A stretch of DNA of 64,000 bases from Globomyces pollinis-pini (Eukaryota > Chytridiomycota > Chytridiomycetes > Rhizophydiales > Globomycetaceae): contig MU621096.1 in the NCBI GenBank assembly GCA_025399215.1, forward strand, positions 1 through 64,000, in the 5' to 3' direction. The position numbers and the translations under genes are program-made. Of this stretch, positions 22,534 through 34,697 are shown piece after piece (position 1 is the stretch's first letter; each line of letters opens with the position of its first letter). Under the pieces are notes generated by a model. It was not told the DNA's origin. It was given only the letters and a program-made list of their open reading frames with translations, and made no database searches.

Positions 22534-24315
22534 CTAAAATGTTAAATAAATAATGTAGTTAACGTACATTTTCAAAATACGATCTTTTCCCCCACTTGCT
22601 ACTTTATCACCACCAGGTGACCAGTCTACGGAAAACACCTCATCGGCATGGCCTGGTAATTCAACTTTCATCTTTTTGGTTTTCATATCCCAAACTTTCA
22701 GTGTAGAATCTTTTGAACCAGAGAGTAATTGCCTTGAATCTGAAGACCAACAGACTTGATAAACAGCTTGTACATGGCCGCGCAATGTTGAAATAAATCT
22801 AGGTTGTTAATATGCCAACCACTTACTCTCCAGTCGAACCATTCCATAATTTAACGCTCTTATCAAAAGAGGCACTTGCCAATACCTTCCCATCTGGTGA
22901 AAAAGAAAGATGGTTAACAAGTTGCTGGTGTCCCGTCATTCTGTTGATTGGTTTCTTTTTATCTTTTGGCTCCCATAAGAAGATAGTGAAATCATCAGAA
23001 CCCGACGCAAGTCGCTCCAAACCACCTGACTTACTTAAGAATTCATTGTATCGCACTGTGGCAGCATCAAACGCTTCCTGTTTAGATTTGAATACAGGGT
23101 CAGTATGGTCATATGGTCCAGTCCTCAATATGAAGTCACTTGACAAAGCTAAGTGATTAACCCAATGACCATGTCCTGCTAGATTACGGACTAGAGTACC
23201 CTAAGGTTCAGCGTTCTTATATATGCAGTACAGTTTCAGAATTCCAAACCTTTATAGTTTTATCACGAGAACCAGTATATATAAATCCATTACCACCCCA
23301 CTTTACACATGTTACTGGAGCAGTATGCTGTGAAAGTGTAAATACAATCTTCCTCAAAGTAGAATCCCATACTAACATCAATACTATAAGACTTTACCTT
23401 TAGCAGTGTTGTCTTTCGAAGAACTGACAAAGCGGTTACACTCCTTATTACTATGCAATTAATATTTGTCGTCTCTTCATACCAAACCATGGGCTCAAAC
23501 GCAATGCTAGTAATACATTGTGAGTGAGCTCTTAATGGATCACCAATAGCTTCGCCTTTATGTGGATTCCATATCCTAACAGTGCTGTCCATACTTCCAG
23601 ATACAAGTATCTGGCAATCAGGAGACCATGCAATTGATTGTACCCAATTAGTATGACCTTTAAGAGTGAATCGAGGTGTCTCTGTATTCAAGTCCCAAAC
23701 TCGTACTGTAGTATCACCTAAAAGGATTATCAGGGGTTGATTTTATACCGGATCCAGTTGCCAGCATTCTTCCATCTGGACTAAACGATACTGACAAAAC
23801 TGCTTCAGTATGGCCTATCAGAATGTTATACTAATACAGCATTACCTGCCAGAGATGACGAGCACCGAGTGACCGTGCGTACTTTAAAAATCGCTTGAGG
23901 TTGATAAACAATGGTTATCGAAGATTCTGTGGAAATATTTTGCTTGTCCACAACATCCGAAAATAAGTTTTGAATGATTTCGGTATCTTTAACAAAAAAG
24001 GAATAAGGTAAAGGATCATCCTATCATTAATGCAACTTAAGTGAATACATTCTCCAATAAATTGTTTAATAATAAATTCAACTGTTCTGGATTCACATCC
24101 ACCGGTAAATTCAATGGAGGACCGGAAGATAGACCATCTTGCGACTGAAATTGAGCAACAATTTTCACGCCTAAAACTCGAATTAGCAAGGACATTATAC
24201 CAGGAGGAGGTAGACTCTTTTCTGTAGCTAATTTCTGTTTCTTTGATATTTTAGTCTCTGGTTCAGTAGGATGCGATAGTCTCAATTCATATCCAGGTCC
24301 TTTAACTTTTTCCAT
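22534..24315 (-). CDS. NLE1: Notchless/RSA4-type WD40 ribosome-assembly factor
   Basis: Seven introns (24021-24048, 23815-23845, 23718-23748, 23451-23482, 23372-23397, 23201-23231, 22799-22826; 26-32 nt) give 524 aa. The N-terminal NLE domain (RVLGVKIVAQFQSQD...LPVDVNPEQLNLLLN) contacts the Rea1/Midasin AAA ATPase in the known homologues. It precedes eight WD repeats with the family-specific GHGHWVNHLALSSDFILRTG and TGHQQLVNHLSFSPDG. Homologues act in the nucleus and nucleolus to release assembly factors from pre-60S particles. A 42-residue lead before the NLE domain is longer than usual. The last residues are uncertain: a possible 30-nt intron near 22529-22558 would replace the final nine residues and move the stop to about 22501. 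Confidence 0.9.
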
Positions 24316-24626
24316 TCTTTGAATTTAGACTCAAAACAAAAAGAAAAAAACAAAAAAAAAAACAATTGGAAGTACGAGACTGAGATGGCAGGTGAGAGCT
24401 AAAGAGATGATATTCAGTAGATGACATCTACTCTACTAGATGCCTTGGTTAAGAAATTTTGGTTGAACTAGTAATTAACTGTTATAATAAAATGAACAAT
24501 ATTCTGCCTGAAGGATGATGATTGTCAAAGGGCATCTCCAATTCAACCCTCAATCTTTGTTCAATCCACCTTTAGTAAACTTTTGTTCATCTGAAGAACA
24601 AAAGAAATATTTTTTTCCAAAACAGA
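24316..24626. other. divergent intergenic region, 311 bp
   Basis: It separates the divergent starts of the NLE1-type gene and the mitochondrial S19 gene, both linked to ribosomes. An A-rich tract lies next to the NLE1 start. Probable shared promoter; no other feature seen. Confidence 0.4.
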
Positions 24627-24890
24627 ATGCAACCATCAAGGATTTTATTAGGTCGATCAATATGGAAAGGACCTTTTTTTGTACCATTGCCTGAACAAGT
24701 GAACAATGAAGGAATCAAAACTATGGCACGGTCTTCGACTATTTTACCTTCTCATGTAGGAAAGAAGTTTCTAGTTCATAATGGAAAAAGCTATTTACCA
24801 GTATTCGTGACAGAACTGATGGTCAACAAGAAACTTGGCGAATTCTCACATACTAGAAAACCATTTCATTTCAAAAAGAGGGACAAATAA
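24627..24890 (+). CDS. mitochondrial small-subunit ribosomal protein uS19m
   Basis: A single exon encodes 87 aa with the S19 signature: RSIWKGPFFVPLPEQ, IKTMARSSTILPSHVGK, VHNGKSYLPVFVTELM and KLGEFSHTRK. It belongs to the bacterial-type, organelle S19 family and binds the head of the small subunit. In some eukaryotes this gene is still in mitochondrial DNA, so its nuclear position with a very short leader (MQPSRILLG) is of note. It lacks introns, unlike most neighbours. Confidence 0.93.
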   Translation: MQPSRILLGRSIWKGPFFVPLPEQVNNEGIKTMARSSTILPSHVGKKFLVHNGKSYLPVFVTELMVNKKLGEFSHTRKPFHFKKRDK

Positions 24891-25009
24891 AAGACTTATA
24901 TATTTTATAATGCAGTTGATCCTGTTTTTTCTCTCTCGTGTAGTTGACGTTGTTTTTAATCTCGTCTACGTTGTTGTTTTTGTCTGTGTGTTTTTTGTTT
25001 CCATTCAAC

Positions 25010-25314
25010 ATGATTTCAGAGAACGGGAACGATGAACCACAAACAAAAGTATCGACCCAAAAAAAGAGTTCCACCGACTTACCAGAAATTTCGGATAGAG
25101 ATGTATCGGAATTGGTATTGTATTCTTCCTAACAATAGATTGCCAATGTCATGGATAAAATGAGATCTAAATTTGAGGACATGTCAAATCAAATCTTAAC
25201 TAATAGTACAATGAATCAACTTTTTAATATCTAGTGGATCAAATGTCAAGTCGTATGGATGAGCTGGAAAAGTCACTAAATCAGTTGAACGAGAGTTCTA
25301 ACAAGAACAACTAG
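25010..25314 (+). CDS. heat shock factor binding protein 1 (HSBP1) family
   Basis: Two introns, 24 nt (25115-25138) and 29 nt (25206-25234), give 83 aa. The core reads IANVMDKMRSKFEDMS followed by MDQMSSRMDELEKSL, the heptad-repeat coiled coil of HSBP1. In animals it binds the trimerisation domain of heat shock factor and also assists WASH complex assembly. The acidic N-terminal 35 residues are unconserved. The codon split by the second intron lies inside the conserved NxDQMSSR segment, which supports the splice. Confidence 0.9.
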
Positions 25315-25415
25315 TTTATGGTCAATTCTAGCCATACCTTTAGCGCTTATCTTAATAAAATAATTTCTAGTTTAACCCAAAAAGTTTATTGATTTACATA
25401 CAAATTCAACCAGAT

Positions 25416-26819
25416 CTAGTCATCATCTTCGGACTCTAAATCAATCCAACCATGTGCATCTGCAGTTTTAAAATCAACGTGATTCATCTTTGATTTTGTA
25501 GCCAGTCCCAATCCTTTTCGTTCAATTAAGTCGCTCATCTTCCGTTGACGTTCCTCTGCGATTCGACAACTTCGCTTATATCTTTCACGACGTTCTTTCT
25601 CCTCTGCATTGGAAATGTTCTTCAATCTGATGGTAACTAAGTCCTGCTTTAATCTTTGTTCACGTTCAAGTTCGCTGTTTTCATTCGTCAATTGATCCTT
25701 CCTCTCCAACAATCGCTTCACTTTTATTGACATTTTCTCTAATTCAATCTCCAATAACCGATTCTCTTTTTCTAATGTAGAGCTATGATCGGCTAGGTAT
25801 TTCGCTGCTTTCTATATTGATCTCAATAGACTAGACCATACCTCTTCAGCAGCAGCTTCCATAATTCTAATTTTTTCATCGGACTCTTTCTGAAGTCTAA
25901 TCCTAGTATCTAGCAATGATTTTTCCATTTCTAATATCTGTTCTTGATGATTACTCTCTGCATCACGAATTTCTTTCTTTATTTTGGATAATTCCGCTTC
26001 ATGTTTGGCACGCCTTGCCTATAATATTAGATTCAATGCCATTCTAATTAAAACCATTGTATCAGACAACCCAAAGAAATCCTCTTCTTTATTGTTTAGT
26101 TTATCTTCTAATTGTGCAATTGTTTGACGTAACTCTGATATCAATAATATAGCGCAAACCATCCAACTTCTTGTTATTTTGCTCTTCAATCTCCTTCTTT
26201 CTAGCAATAAATGTCTCCAGATCTTTCTTATTTGATTCCGTCAAGTGGTTGATTATATCCAATTTTTCATCCTTCTTGGACTCTAAATACTTGATGTAAT
26301 TGGCCTACAAAACATAATTAATCTGATACTTTCTATAAAGCTATGATTCTGCAATGCGTTTCAAGCTGAAAATAAACTTACGGTATCTTTTTGTGATGCT
26401 TCAATTTCATCTCGATACCAAGAGTTGTCCTTTTTACTATGCATTAAACATAATCTACCAAATTACTAGCGAGCACATCTATCCTTGTACTCAAATAACT
26501 CCTTTTCTAACAGTTCTAGTCTCTGCTTTAAAATTTCCTCATCTAAATCTTCAAAGGAAAGAGGACCTGCATTTTTCCCACCCTTTTTGATAATATGCCT
26601 TATAAATGCACCTCCCTGTAAAGGACCGCCTTTAGGAGTAGTTGCCTTTTTCTTTTTAGATTCTAGATATTAATTAACTTTGTTACCTCTTGACTTCTTT
26701 CCCCTTGATTTCTTTGGGGTTTTCGGGGTGGCAGGGGCATTGACTGTTGATTGAATTCCTGAATTATCCAATTCCTGGTACTGTTCTTGTTCGTCCTCGT
26801 TTGTTTCTAGAACTTCCAT
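25416..26819 (-). CDS. DUF4515 coiled-coil protein, basal-body/cilium type (BBOF1-like)
   Basis: Six introns (26663-26686, 26437-26466, 26305-26381, 26135-26159, 26019-26054, 25812-25841) give 393 aa. A low-complexity basic, Pro- and Lys-rich head is followed by nearly continuous coiled coil from about residue 85 to 350 (EEILKQRLELLEKELFEYKD, NYIKYLESKKDEKLD, REQRLKQDLVTIRL). The order and spacing resemble DUF4515 proteins such as BBOF1/CCDC176, linked to basal bodies and motile cilia in animals. Coiled coils are easily over-matched, so the exact family is uncertain. The last ten residues are acidic. The third intron, 77 nt, is unusually long for this genome. Confidence 0.7.
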
Positions 26820-27151
26820 TAAAATCGCGAAGAAGTTTAATTTCCGATATGTCTCAATTCAACCAACTACGATAGTCCAAGCTATTCTCACTACTTCTGA
26901 CACACATGAAGAGTAAAGTTCATCTTTCAAACCTAACCTTTGTACATCATAAGAGAAAAACTTACTGAAAGACACACATTATAAATCCAGTGTTTATCTA
27001 TGCAACTGTGATACTGGTCATTTCAAAACTTACATTTTACGGATAAAGAGTGTTTTGTAGCTGATACAGACCTACTTATTTCTCTTAAAGTACTATGGTC
27101 TCTAGCCTTCTACAGCACTGAAACTTTCACTTACAATAACGTATAGAGTGA

Positions 27152-27182
27152 ATATAAAATGAACAATAGGTTCATTTTATAT
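27152..27182. repeat. perfect 13-bp hairpin
   Basis: Arms at 27152-27164 (ATATAAAATGAAC) and 27170-27182 are exact reverse complements around a 5-nt loop. It lies just before a short G-rich and T-rich tract and 100 bp from a larger foldback repeat. Confidence 0.8.
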
Positions 27183-27284
27183 AAACGTTGGGGGTTTTAT
27201 TGGGTTTTTAAAGGGGTGCACCGAACAAAATCGTTTAAAACGTTTTAAATTTGCCAATGATTAGTGGTGGATGATAATTCTCTT

Positions 27285-27446
27285 GGGACCGTTATATGAA
27301 TGGATGAGACAACAGTAAAGGTATTGGTTCATTTGCATGCACCCAACTTGAAAAATGACGCATGAATGGATGGGACTGTTATATGGAGGATGAGACAACA
27401 GACTATTTTTCACGTTAGGTGCATGCAAGTGAACCAACACCTTACC
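27285..27446. repeat. nested foldback: direct repeats plus inverted repeats
   Basis: Direct repeats at 27285-27315 and 27372-27401 share GGACYGTTATATG and GGATGAGACAACAG. Each is followed by one arm of an inverted repeat: 27315-27357 and 27402-27446 match at roughly 38 of 43 positions, sharing the core TTGGTTCAYTTGCATGCACC. The arrangement suggests a miniature foldback element or a broken inverted duplication. No coding capacity. Confidence 0.7.
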
Positions 27447-30400
27447 AGAGAAAAGACTATCGTTTGGTAAGATAAGGAAGAATAAGTCTCACATACTCTT
27501 CGTACATTTGGTACCATAGTTAAAAACGTCAAAAAACTGATGAGAGAAACATTGTCCACACCTGATGGATGTTTGTATTCCAAAAAGTTGATATACTAGT
27601 CTTGAAAATAGAAACAGTATTATCATGAACCTTTAGCGGAAGCTTTGTTAGGACAGGATCTTTAACAGGTTAACACATACCTAGTAGATATATAATAAAC
27701 TATCCAAAATGGAAGTGTCCACAAGATATCGGTAACTAATAAACATTTTCATATGTAGTTCAAGTCAAAGCATACTACGATTCGTTAAAATCAGTTGCAG
27801 TCATTATGAACGACACATATCGCGTACCATAGTATTCAACAAAGGGATACTCTCTCACCATCTCATTTTACTGGTTATAGAAAGACTTTAATGATTGGTC
27901 AAACAAGATGCTTCATGTTCCATTTTCAGGATATCGACTATTGGGCACCTATTGTCAAAATTTTTGTAAAATCGCGATAATACCTGAGCTACTATGTCTT
28001 CATCAATCCCACATGAAACAAGTATACTCTTCCAGTCCTACCAGAATACCAGAACTTTCAATAGACACTTAGAAATCAACATCTATATCGATAAATTAAT
28101 GGATTTTAAAGAGCAACTTTTTGTGAGCTTAGTTACTAGATGGTTTCTATATCCAAAAAACATCACACGGAATTTCCTTGTATATTTATGAGAACCTCTG
28201 TTTCAAACTATTAGCAACCTAGCTCAAAAACTGATGTAATTGTTTCTATATTATGAAAGAGCGAAGCGTGTATAGGTCAGATTAATAGTCATGAACTACA
28301 TTACAGATGTTACCTTTTCTGGGGGATATACTTAAACAAAAGGCAACAAAAAGCCAATAGCTCACGTTGAACTTTTTTGGACAATTTATTGTACTTTGGG
28401 AGAGAAAAAATTTCGTTTTGTGAAACTCTTTTTTTGAACCTTCACCGTTGTATTAGCGATCAAAGCTGGAGTTTAAGGGAGAATATATAGGTTGTTTTCA
28501 ATTTTCAACTCTCACCATTCTTAGTCTATCATGGTGGTTAAAATTTTCTCATTACTAGCGATTACAAATCAATTATTGCTTTATGTTGCTTACTTATTAT
28601 GCCTTTGAGTTCAAATATTGTGTTAAATTGAATTAGTGAGGTGTTTAAGAACAAACTTTGATTTTCTGGTTGACTAGGAGCAACATTAAAGTAATCAATC
28701 ACATTTTCCATGTTTCTGTGGTGTTAATATAGCTAAAAGTGTTTAAATAATGGAGTGTGAAAGTTTGTGTGAAATTTCTCATGTAACAATTTTGTTTTGC
28801 CATATCGAAAAGTTTGGAACAGTATTTAAGAGACGCAAAGAATTCTATCTCCTAAAAGATATATCACAAGAGAAACGAATAGAAGCCAATTTTACTCCTT
28901 GTTGCGAAACAGATATGTATGCCCTGTATGGAGAAACACACTGTTGTATAATCATTTTTTACTTGTCACATGGAAAATGTTGAAACAGATTTACGAATTG
29001 CTCCAATAGAAGACTTTCAAAAAGGGTTTTTTCACTTTTTATGTCAGACATAAAGGTGTCTTATTGGTACGATTCCATGACGTTCAGTGATTTTTACCTG
29101 CCATTCATTAAATAAATTTGTGTCAGGTTAATGTCAAAAAACATGAATGTACCGAGGCGTTTTCTGTGTCTTCGCAAATTTAGGAGGGGTCAAAAACATT
29201 AGGAGAGTGTTAAATTCTATTTGTGACGTGACATAAGAAATGAAAATTCGACTTTTGGAAGTTTAGCTGTTTTAACAAAATAATTTATTCCAAGTTAAAC
29301 TAATTAACTCAAAGAATATTCAACTCAACAGGCTAGGCAACTATTGAATGTGATAGTGTGGATTGTGGATCGGTTGTCTTTCATTTAGTAGCATATTCCA
29401 AACATATAACACTGAGATGTTAGTCTTCAGCTTCATTTAGATAGCCTGTTGATCTTTCTAAAAGTTAATTATCCATTGTGTTGTTCTGCATCAAACACTT
29501 TTATCGGATAAGTTATATAATGAATCTTTTCTTCTCTTTTGTGTTCTTTGTTCACTTTACATCTTATGAAATATTACAGATACTCAAGTATATGAATTCC
29601 AGCTTAATAATGCTTTGATCAACGTTTTTAAAAATGGTGAAATAACATATCAAGTAAACATTACAACTGAGAGTGCAACTTTATCAGGTTTTTGGCGCAA
29701 TCTAGTCAACTTTGATCTCAAAAACTATAACCGCTGGAGAGTTTGTATATACAAGTGAACCTATGCTCTGAAGTTTCAGAATTTTAAAGCATTTTTTAAA
29801 TAGTTATCTTTGTTCAAAACCATAATGTTGTTCCTTGTGATACAAAACTTGTACTTTGACTCAGTCCAATTCAAAAAACACCATTTTTGAAGTGAACTCG
29901 CTGCATATGATTATATTACACGCAAAGAGAAGATTAACTTCAAGTACGGTAACAAAGTTTACGCTTAAGTTCGATGGGGATTCCCGTTTGGCAATTTAGT
30001 ATTTACTAAATGTATATTTTATAAAAAGAGCTGTGATTTGTGGATATTGAACACTATATAACTGCTGGTTATAAAATTGAATTGAATGTTTAAACTGTCA
30101 GTTGTGAATCTCCTATTTAACTTCATCGATCCATAAAGAAAATTATAACAAACAATGATGAATAACTGATCTGCTACAATTTCAAAGAAGCAATCTAAAA
30201 ACACTTTAGTTTAATCTTAGTTTCCATTAAAAAATTGTGATAAAGGTCTTGATTAATTGATTGCTTTTCTTTTCTTTCAAATTTTCTATATTGGATGTTA
30301 ATATACCAAGGTCCCAACATCGGATGCAAATTTTCAATTAACAACCAGGGCAGCGAAACATGTGCAAAAAAGGGGGCATTTTAAAAATGATAAATTGAAG

Positions 30401-30950
30401 CAATAAAGTGTACCGTCTGTATGTATAGTGCTAATTGACCAATATTCAAATATGAATTTAGAATTTATATCTAATAACCGACAAATTAACCACTACATAA
30501 ACTTTTCTATACTTGGTGTTTCAAATTATATCGTTTATTGATCACACAACTTTTCGTTTTACTCCTGTACAACACTCTTTGAATTTCTATTGTAACATCA
30601 TTCATTCAAGTAAGAATTGAATTGAAATCAATCAGATTTGATAATCTGGTTACCATTTATAGATTTTTCGCATCTATAGTAGACAAGCAATTAAAACAAG
30701 TTCCCATTATTTTAACGTTGTGGCATTGTTAGGGAATCTAACCCAATGTATTAACTATCAGAGTTATATCTCATTGAAGTATCTTTAGTCAGTATAGTCT
30801 ATACTCACACATGCTTGAGTTCAACTAGCTAATAGGTAATCAGTGATTGAAATAATATTGGCCTTAATCCATGCAAATAATTCTTGAACATGAGATTGGA
30901 ATGATATCTTTCTACAAAAGATGGTAAATATAGGAAACTGATTTTTTGCA

Positions 30951-31006
30951 CAGTTTTCTTGTATATGAATATATACAAGAAAACTGAAAAAAAAAAAAAA
31001 AAAAAA
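30951..31006. repeat. perfect 16-bp hairpin followed by A20 tract
   Basis: CAGTTTTCTTGTATAT at 30951-30966 and its exact complement at 30971-30986 flank a 4-nt loop, followed at once by 20 A (30987-31006). On the minus strand this is a T20 run leading into a hairpin. It could be a retroposed 3' end, a foldback element or a slippage product. Confidence 0.8.
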
Positions 31007-31215
31007 TTCGCACAGCGGAAAAATACTTAATGTAACCGTACCCCACACTTAAACGGATTTTATAAAAAAAGGAATCTGTATCAAAATATTACATGGCACA
31101 GTTTATGGGTAACCTTACAGGCATAGAATTTGTAAGTGTCTCAAAACATATACCGATATTGACTTAAATAAGCAATGGCTTTTGGCTGATATGCTAGATA
31201 CGGTTCAAGAATTGA

Positions 31216-31416
31216 CCTACGGCAAAGGCTTGTTTAGTACGTCTCCCTTATATCAATTTTGATTCTGTTGCTACAAGAATTAAGGCTGTAATGAGCCCGT
31301 AATACGTTGGTATTGAAGAGCGATTAATAGTAAGCAGATCAAGAAGCAGACCTGCTGGGTCGAAAAACAACACTAGGAATCGTTTACATTTCGAAATTTC
31401 TTGTTACTGGTCGTAA
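31216..31416 (+). pseudogene. decayed coding fragment
   Basis: One frame stays open for about 66 codons apart from one TAA, reading for example VATRIKAVMSP, stop, YVGIEERLIVSRSRSRPAG. The codon mix looks like former coding DNA. No family recognised; it may be transposon-derived. Chance cannot be excluded. Confidence 0.2.
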
Positions 31417-32524
31417 ATAGGAAATTTGTAAAGTGGACACAATTCACGTACATGCTCCTCATAATAAATCTGCTAGTACATACACTAAGTTTATGTAATT
31501 TGCCGCTGCGCGAATATATGAGTTTCCTAAGTAGAATAACTGACTAGAATCAGTCAAATATTTCAAAATTTTCGATCAATCTAAATGTACTAGGTGTTGG
31601 GAACCACCCAATTAAGAATGGTGAAACAAATGCTTATGTAAGAATTGTTCCAGAACATTCTTACATGAGTATAAATAGGAGAGCTTTTATTTAAAAAATT
31701 ACAGTTTTAAATCTCAGACACTTTGAAGCGGTATTTTAGTTGGAATCGAGAAATAAATGAACAGCAGATCTTGGTGGGAGAATCGATGAAAGTTCCATGC
31801 GGTTCGAAGTTCTTGTAGTTTCGCGTTTACATCGCGAATAGTAAAAGGAATAACAGGTTTGACAAAATCCGTAGTGGTAACAAAAAAACTACAATAGAAA
31901 ATAACTTAAGAGAGTGAACTGTAATACGAAAACGGTAAAGGACAGCTTATTTTGATTTTCTAGATAACGGTAGATTCTATAAAGCGAGTAGAAAACAACT
32001 AATTGGTGATATGTGTTCCAATTACATTTGCGTATCACCGTAATTTGGGTCTGAAAGTGTAAAATAAGTAAAAATGCTTTTTTGGCAGTTAAATATACCA
32101 TCGGCAATATATTTGGATATTATAGTTAGAACGACTCTGACTATACTATTCAACTCTGACAAGGTAAAAAACCGTATCACTAAAATTTCGTTCCTAACAG
32201 ACGAAAAATTAACCAAAAGCAATTCTTATTTTGAGGCCAATTAATTTGGTTTCACAACAAAGAATCTGCTGAATTTAATAATAATCACTGGATATCAAAG
32301 AATTTTATAATAGCATCATATGGTTTATAAGTCGTTTTCAATTCGACCATTTCTTCTATCTTTGGTTGTGTTTCCCACATTCTATATAGGATCGGAATTA
32401 TAGTATTATATAATTCATTACCAGCTTCTAACTCAAATTTCTTCTTAACTCATTTGGTAAGGTCATATAATGTCAGCTGCTGAGGGAAAATAATTATTTT
32501 ACTCAACTTATTAGAAACTTAATT

Positions 32525-33097
32525 TAGGCTTCGTTTGGTTGCCACTTTTTCACCCAAATTTGGCCAAAAAAAATTCCACTGGGATTTTAAATATTAGAAA
32601 CGTTTGGTTGGACCAAATTTGGGCAAAATTTTTGCCCAACTGAGAATATTTGGGCAAACAAAGTTCGATGTCTAGACCACAAAATATTTGATTTTGCCCA
32701 AAAAAAGGCAACAAAGAGAATCACACTGACCACACCACTATAAATATAATCCAATTTTATTTTAAATTTCAATTCTTGATGGATATGAGACACCTACCAT
32801 AAGCTTAGTATAATACCTATGACTGGTTAGAATAGAATCTCTAAAAGTAAGATTATTTCGTTCAAAGATAATATATATGGGATATGTACATTGATAATTG
32901 AAGTGAAATGATTCATCTTTAATTTCTGAATCATCTTCAAATTCTGACATTCAAAGTCTGACAATTTGAAAAAATTTTAAGGTGTAAAACAAACACCCAT
33001 TTCACTGGAAAATGTCTTTTCCACTGGATTTCAAATTCCAGTGGAATTTCATTTTCGCTGGATTTTTTTTTTTGAATTTTTATTTAAACGGGGCCTA
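32525..33097. mobile_element. MITE-like non-autonomous DNA element, about 570 bp
   Basis: The ends are inverted: TTTAGGCTTCGTTT on the left and, read from the other strand, TTTAGGCCCCGTTT on the right, 12 of 14 identical. TA flanks both ends, as for Tc1/mariner-type insertion. Inside, CGTTTGGTTG is repeated (32532 and 32601) and TTGGGCAAAA forms a near-perfect palindrome with its complement at 32619-32639. Only short open frames occur, so any transposase must act in trans. The dead transposase at 1736-2720 shows that this superfamily once lived in the genome, but a link is not shown. Confidence 0.55.
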
Positions 33098-34322
33098 AAG
33101 CAGTGTGAGTAATCAATTAGCCAACATTTTGAAAGAGTGAATGAGCAACACACCCCAATTGGGATCATAATCAAAAATCAACGATAAAGTTAATCGCCAG
33201 TTGAGGTTCTTAAGAATGCTTCGCCAGCATCATAATGATAGACTAGTGAATAAAGAAAAGAAAATATTAATTCCTTTTCAGTAGTTCTTCATGTCAATAA
33301 CTAATACATTGAGTTATCCTTTATTGTTGATTCATGAGTCACTATTGTTATCATAGCTATCTAATCCTGTCAGGATCTTCTATGGGATTTATAGGTGGCT
33401 GAAAGCCAAGCAAAGCTAATAAGTTCTTTTGGTTTGCCCTTATAATCACTGGCTAAATTTTATGTAAATTAACATTCAATAGTGATGTTTTTTACGGACA
33501 TTTCGTTCGTGACATCCAATTGATTCATGTAAACCGTTGTCACTGACTCAAATGAAATACAACTTTGATCGAGAAGTTGCTAACTTTTATTATTCATCAC
33601 ACTATTAGTCACAAGCTATAGAACGTATAAGGTGGAGAACATTCTGACAACAGCTATTGCATTGGAACGCTTTAAAAATTAATGCTTGCATAGACAAGAG
33701 ATAAACTGAATGTAATGCTTTGACAGATCTATGCAGTTTTGAAGACGCAATAATAGGAATCAGAAATGCAGCATATGCAAATTCAATCACAATAGATAGT
33801 GATATTCCTTTGGATTTGGGCACATGATGTTGTATGGTTTGAAAATTCAACAGCAATCGCCAGAAAATGCATTTGTAAACCAATCAACTGTTTTTTGTCG
33901 GGTTCTAAAGACTCACATTAAGATAGATTTAATTACTATTGATGCTGCTTGAAAATTCCATATCTGATCGCTAATGCCAGTTGGAAGTTACCAAGTTTCA
34001 CCAGATGGAAACGTGAAATGTGCAAACTCAATCATCAATTTACTTCTTTTAAGTGTAATCAACAGTCTTATTTGTGACAAAGAAATTCTTTCGTTCGCAA
34101 ACTTTCTATTGCGAAGTCATAGTTGAGCGAATACTATGTTCGTAGTGGTTTTTTAAGTGCGAATTAAAACATTAAGTAATTCCAATCAACCCAACATTAT
34201 ATATGTCTATATGCTCACTAAATGGTGATTCCCTTCATCTTGAAACTGTAGAACCTTGTTTGATACTGAAATAGTTAAATGCACAAAAAAATGAAACTAA
34301 GAGTTCTTATATATTTGATGTT

Positions 34323-34577
34323 ATGTACACCAGTTCTGTGATTAGGTTGTCCTTCGATTATATTGTAAGTGGCACTTTTGATCCGCGTCCAGTTTTCAAA
34401 CAGATAGCAATCAAGCCAACTGGAGATTCTATCTTGGACTTTACTAGCTTAAATAAACTTCGGTTAAACGATTTGAAGAGAATATATGGATTGATTCAGA
34501 TCCGCCGGGATAGATCACACCCCAATTTGATCTTAAATGCACGCACAATCCATACCCTGCTTGGACATGGCTTGTGA
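34323..34577 (+). CDS. short open frame, 84 aa, doubtful
   Basis: ATG at 34323 opens 84 codons containing basic, Leu-rich segments such as NKLRLNDLKRIYGLIQIRR. No domain is recognised and no exon partner is found. It may be the remnant of a gene near the edge of the gene-poor block. Confidence 0.2.
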   Translation: MYTSSVIRLSFDYIVSGTFDPRPVFKQIAIKPTGDSILDFTSLNKLRLNDLKRIYGLIQIRRDRSHPNLILNARTIHTLLGHGL

Positions 34578-34697
34578 GTTTATTATACGATTTCCCATAA
34601 ACCATAAGTGTTTGAATTGTTTCTCCTTATGTTAGCAAATATAACTATTGCTCATTGCTTATAGACATTTAACATTCTCAAGAGTATATATTTTTTC

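Larger units (their letters stand above)
26820..34697. other. 7.9-kb gene-poor block
   Basis: No spliced or unspliced frame here resembles a protein family, in contrast to the packed flanks. The block holds hairpins at 27152-27182 and 30951-30986, a foldback repeat at 27285-27446, a MITE-like element at 32525-33097 and scattered short open frames with in-frame stops. It may be old transposon debris, a long intergenic or regulatory tract, or host non-coding RNA I cannot recognise. No tRNA or rRNA gene is evident. Confidence 0.5.

Noticed and set aside
28750..28983. 77-codon plus-strand frame in the gene-poor block
   Set aside because: No recognisable family, no flanking exons and ordinary length for chance in this stretch.
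31780..31830. tRNA-like GGTTCGAAG box
   Set aside because: No acceptor or T-stem pairing and no matching A box at the right distance.
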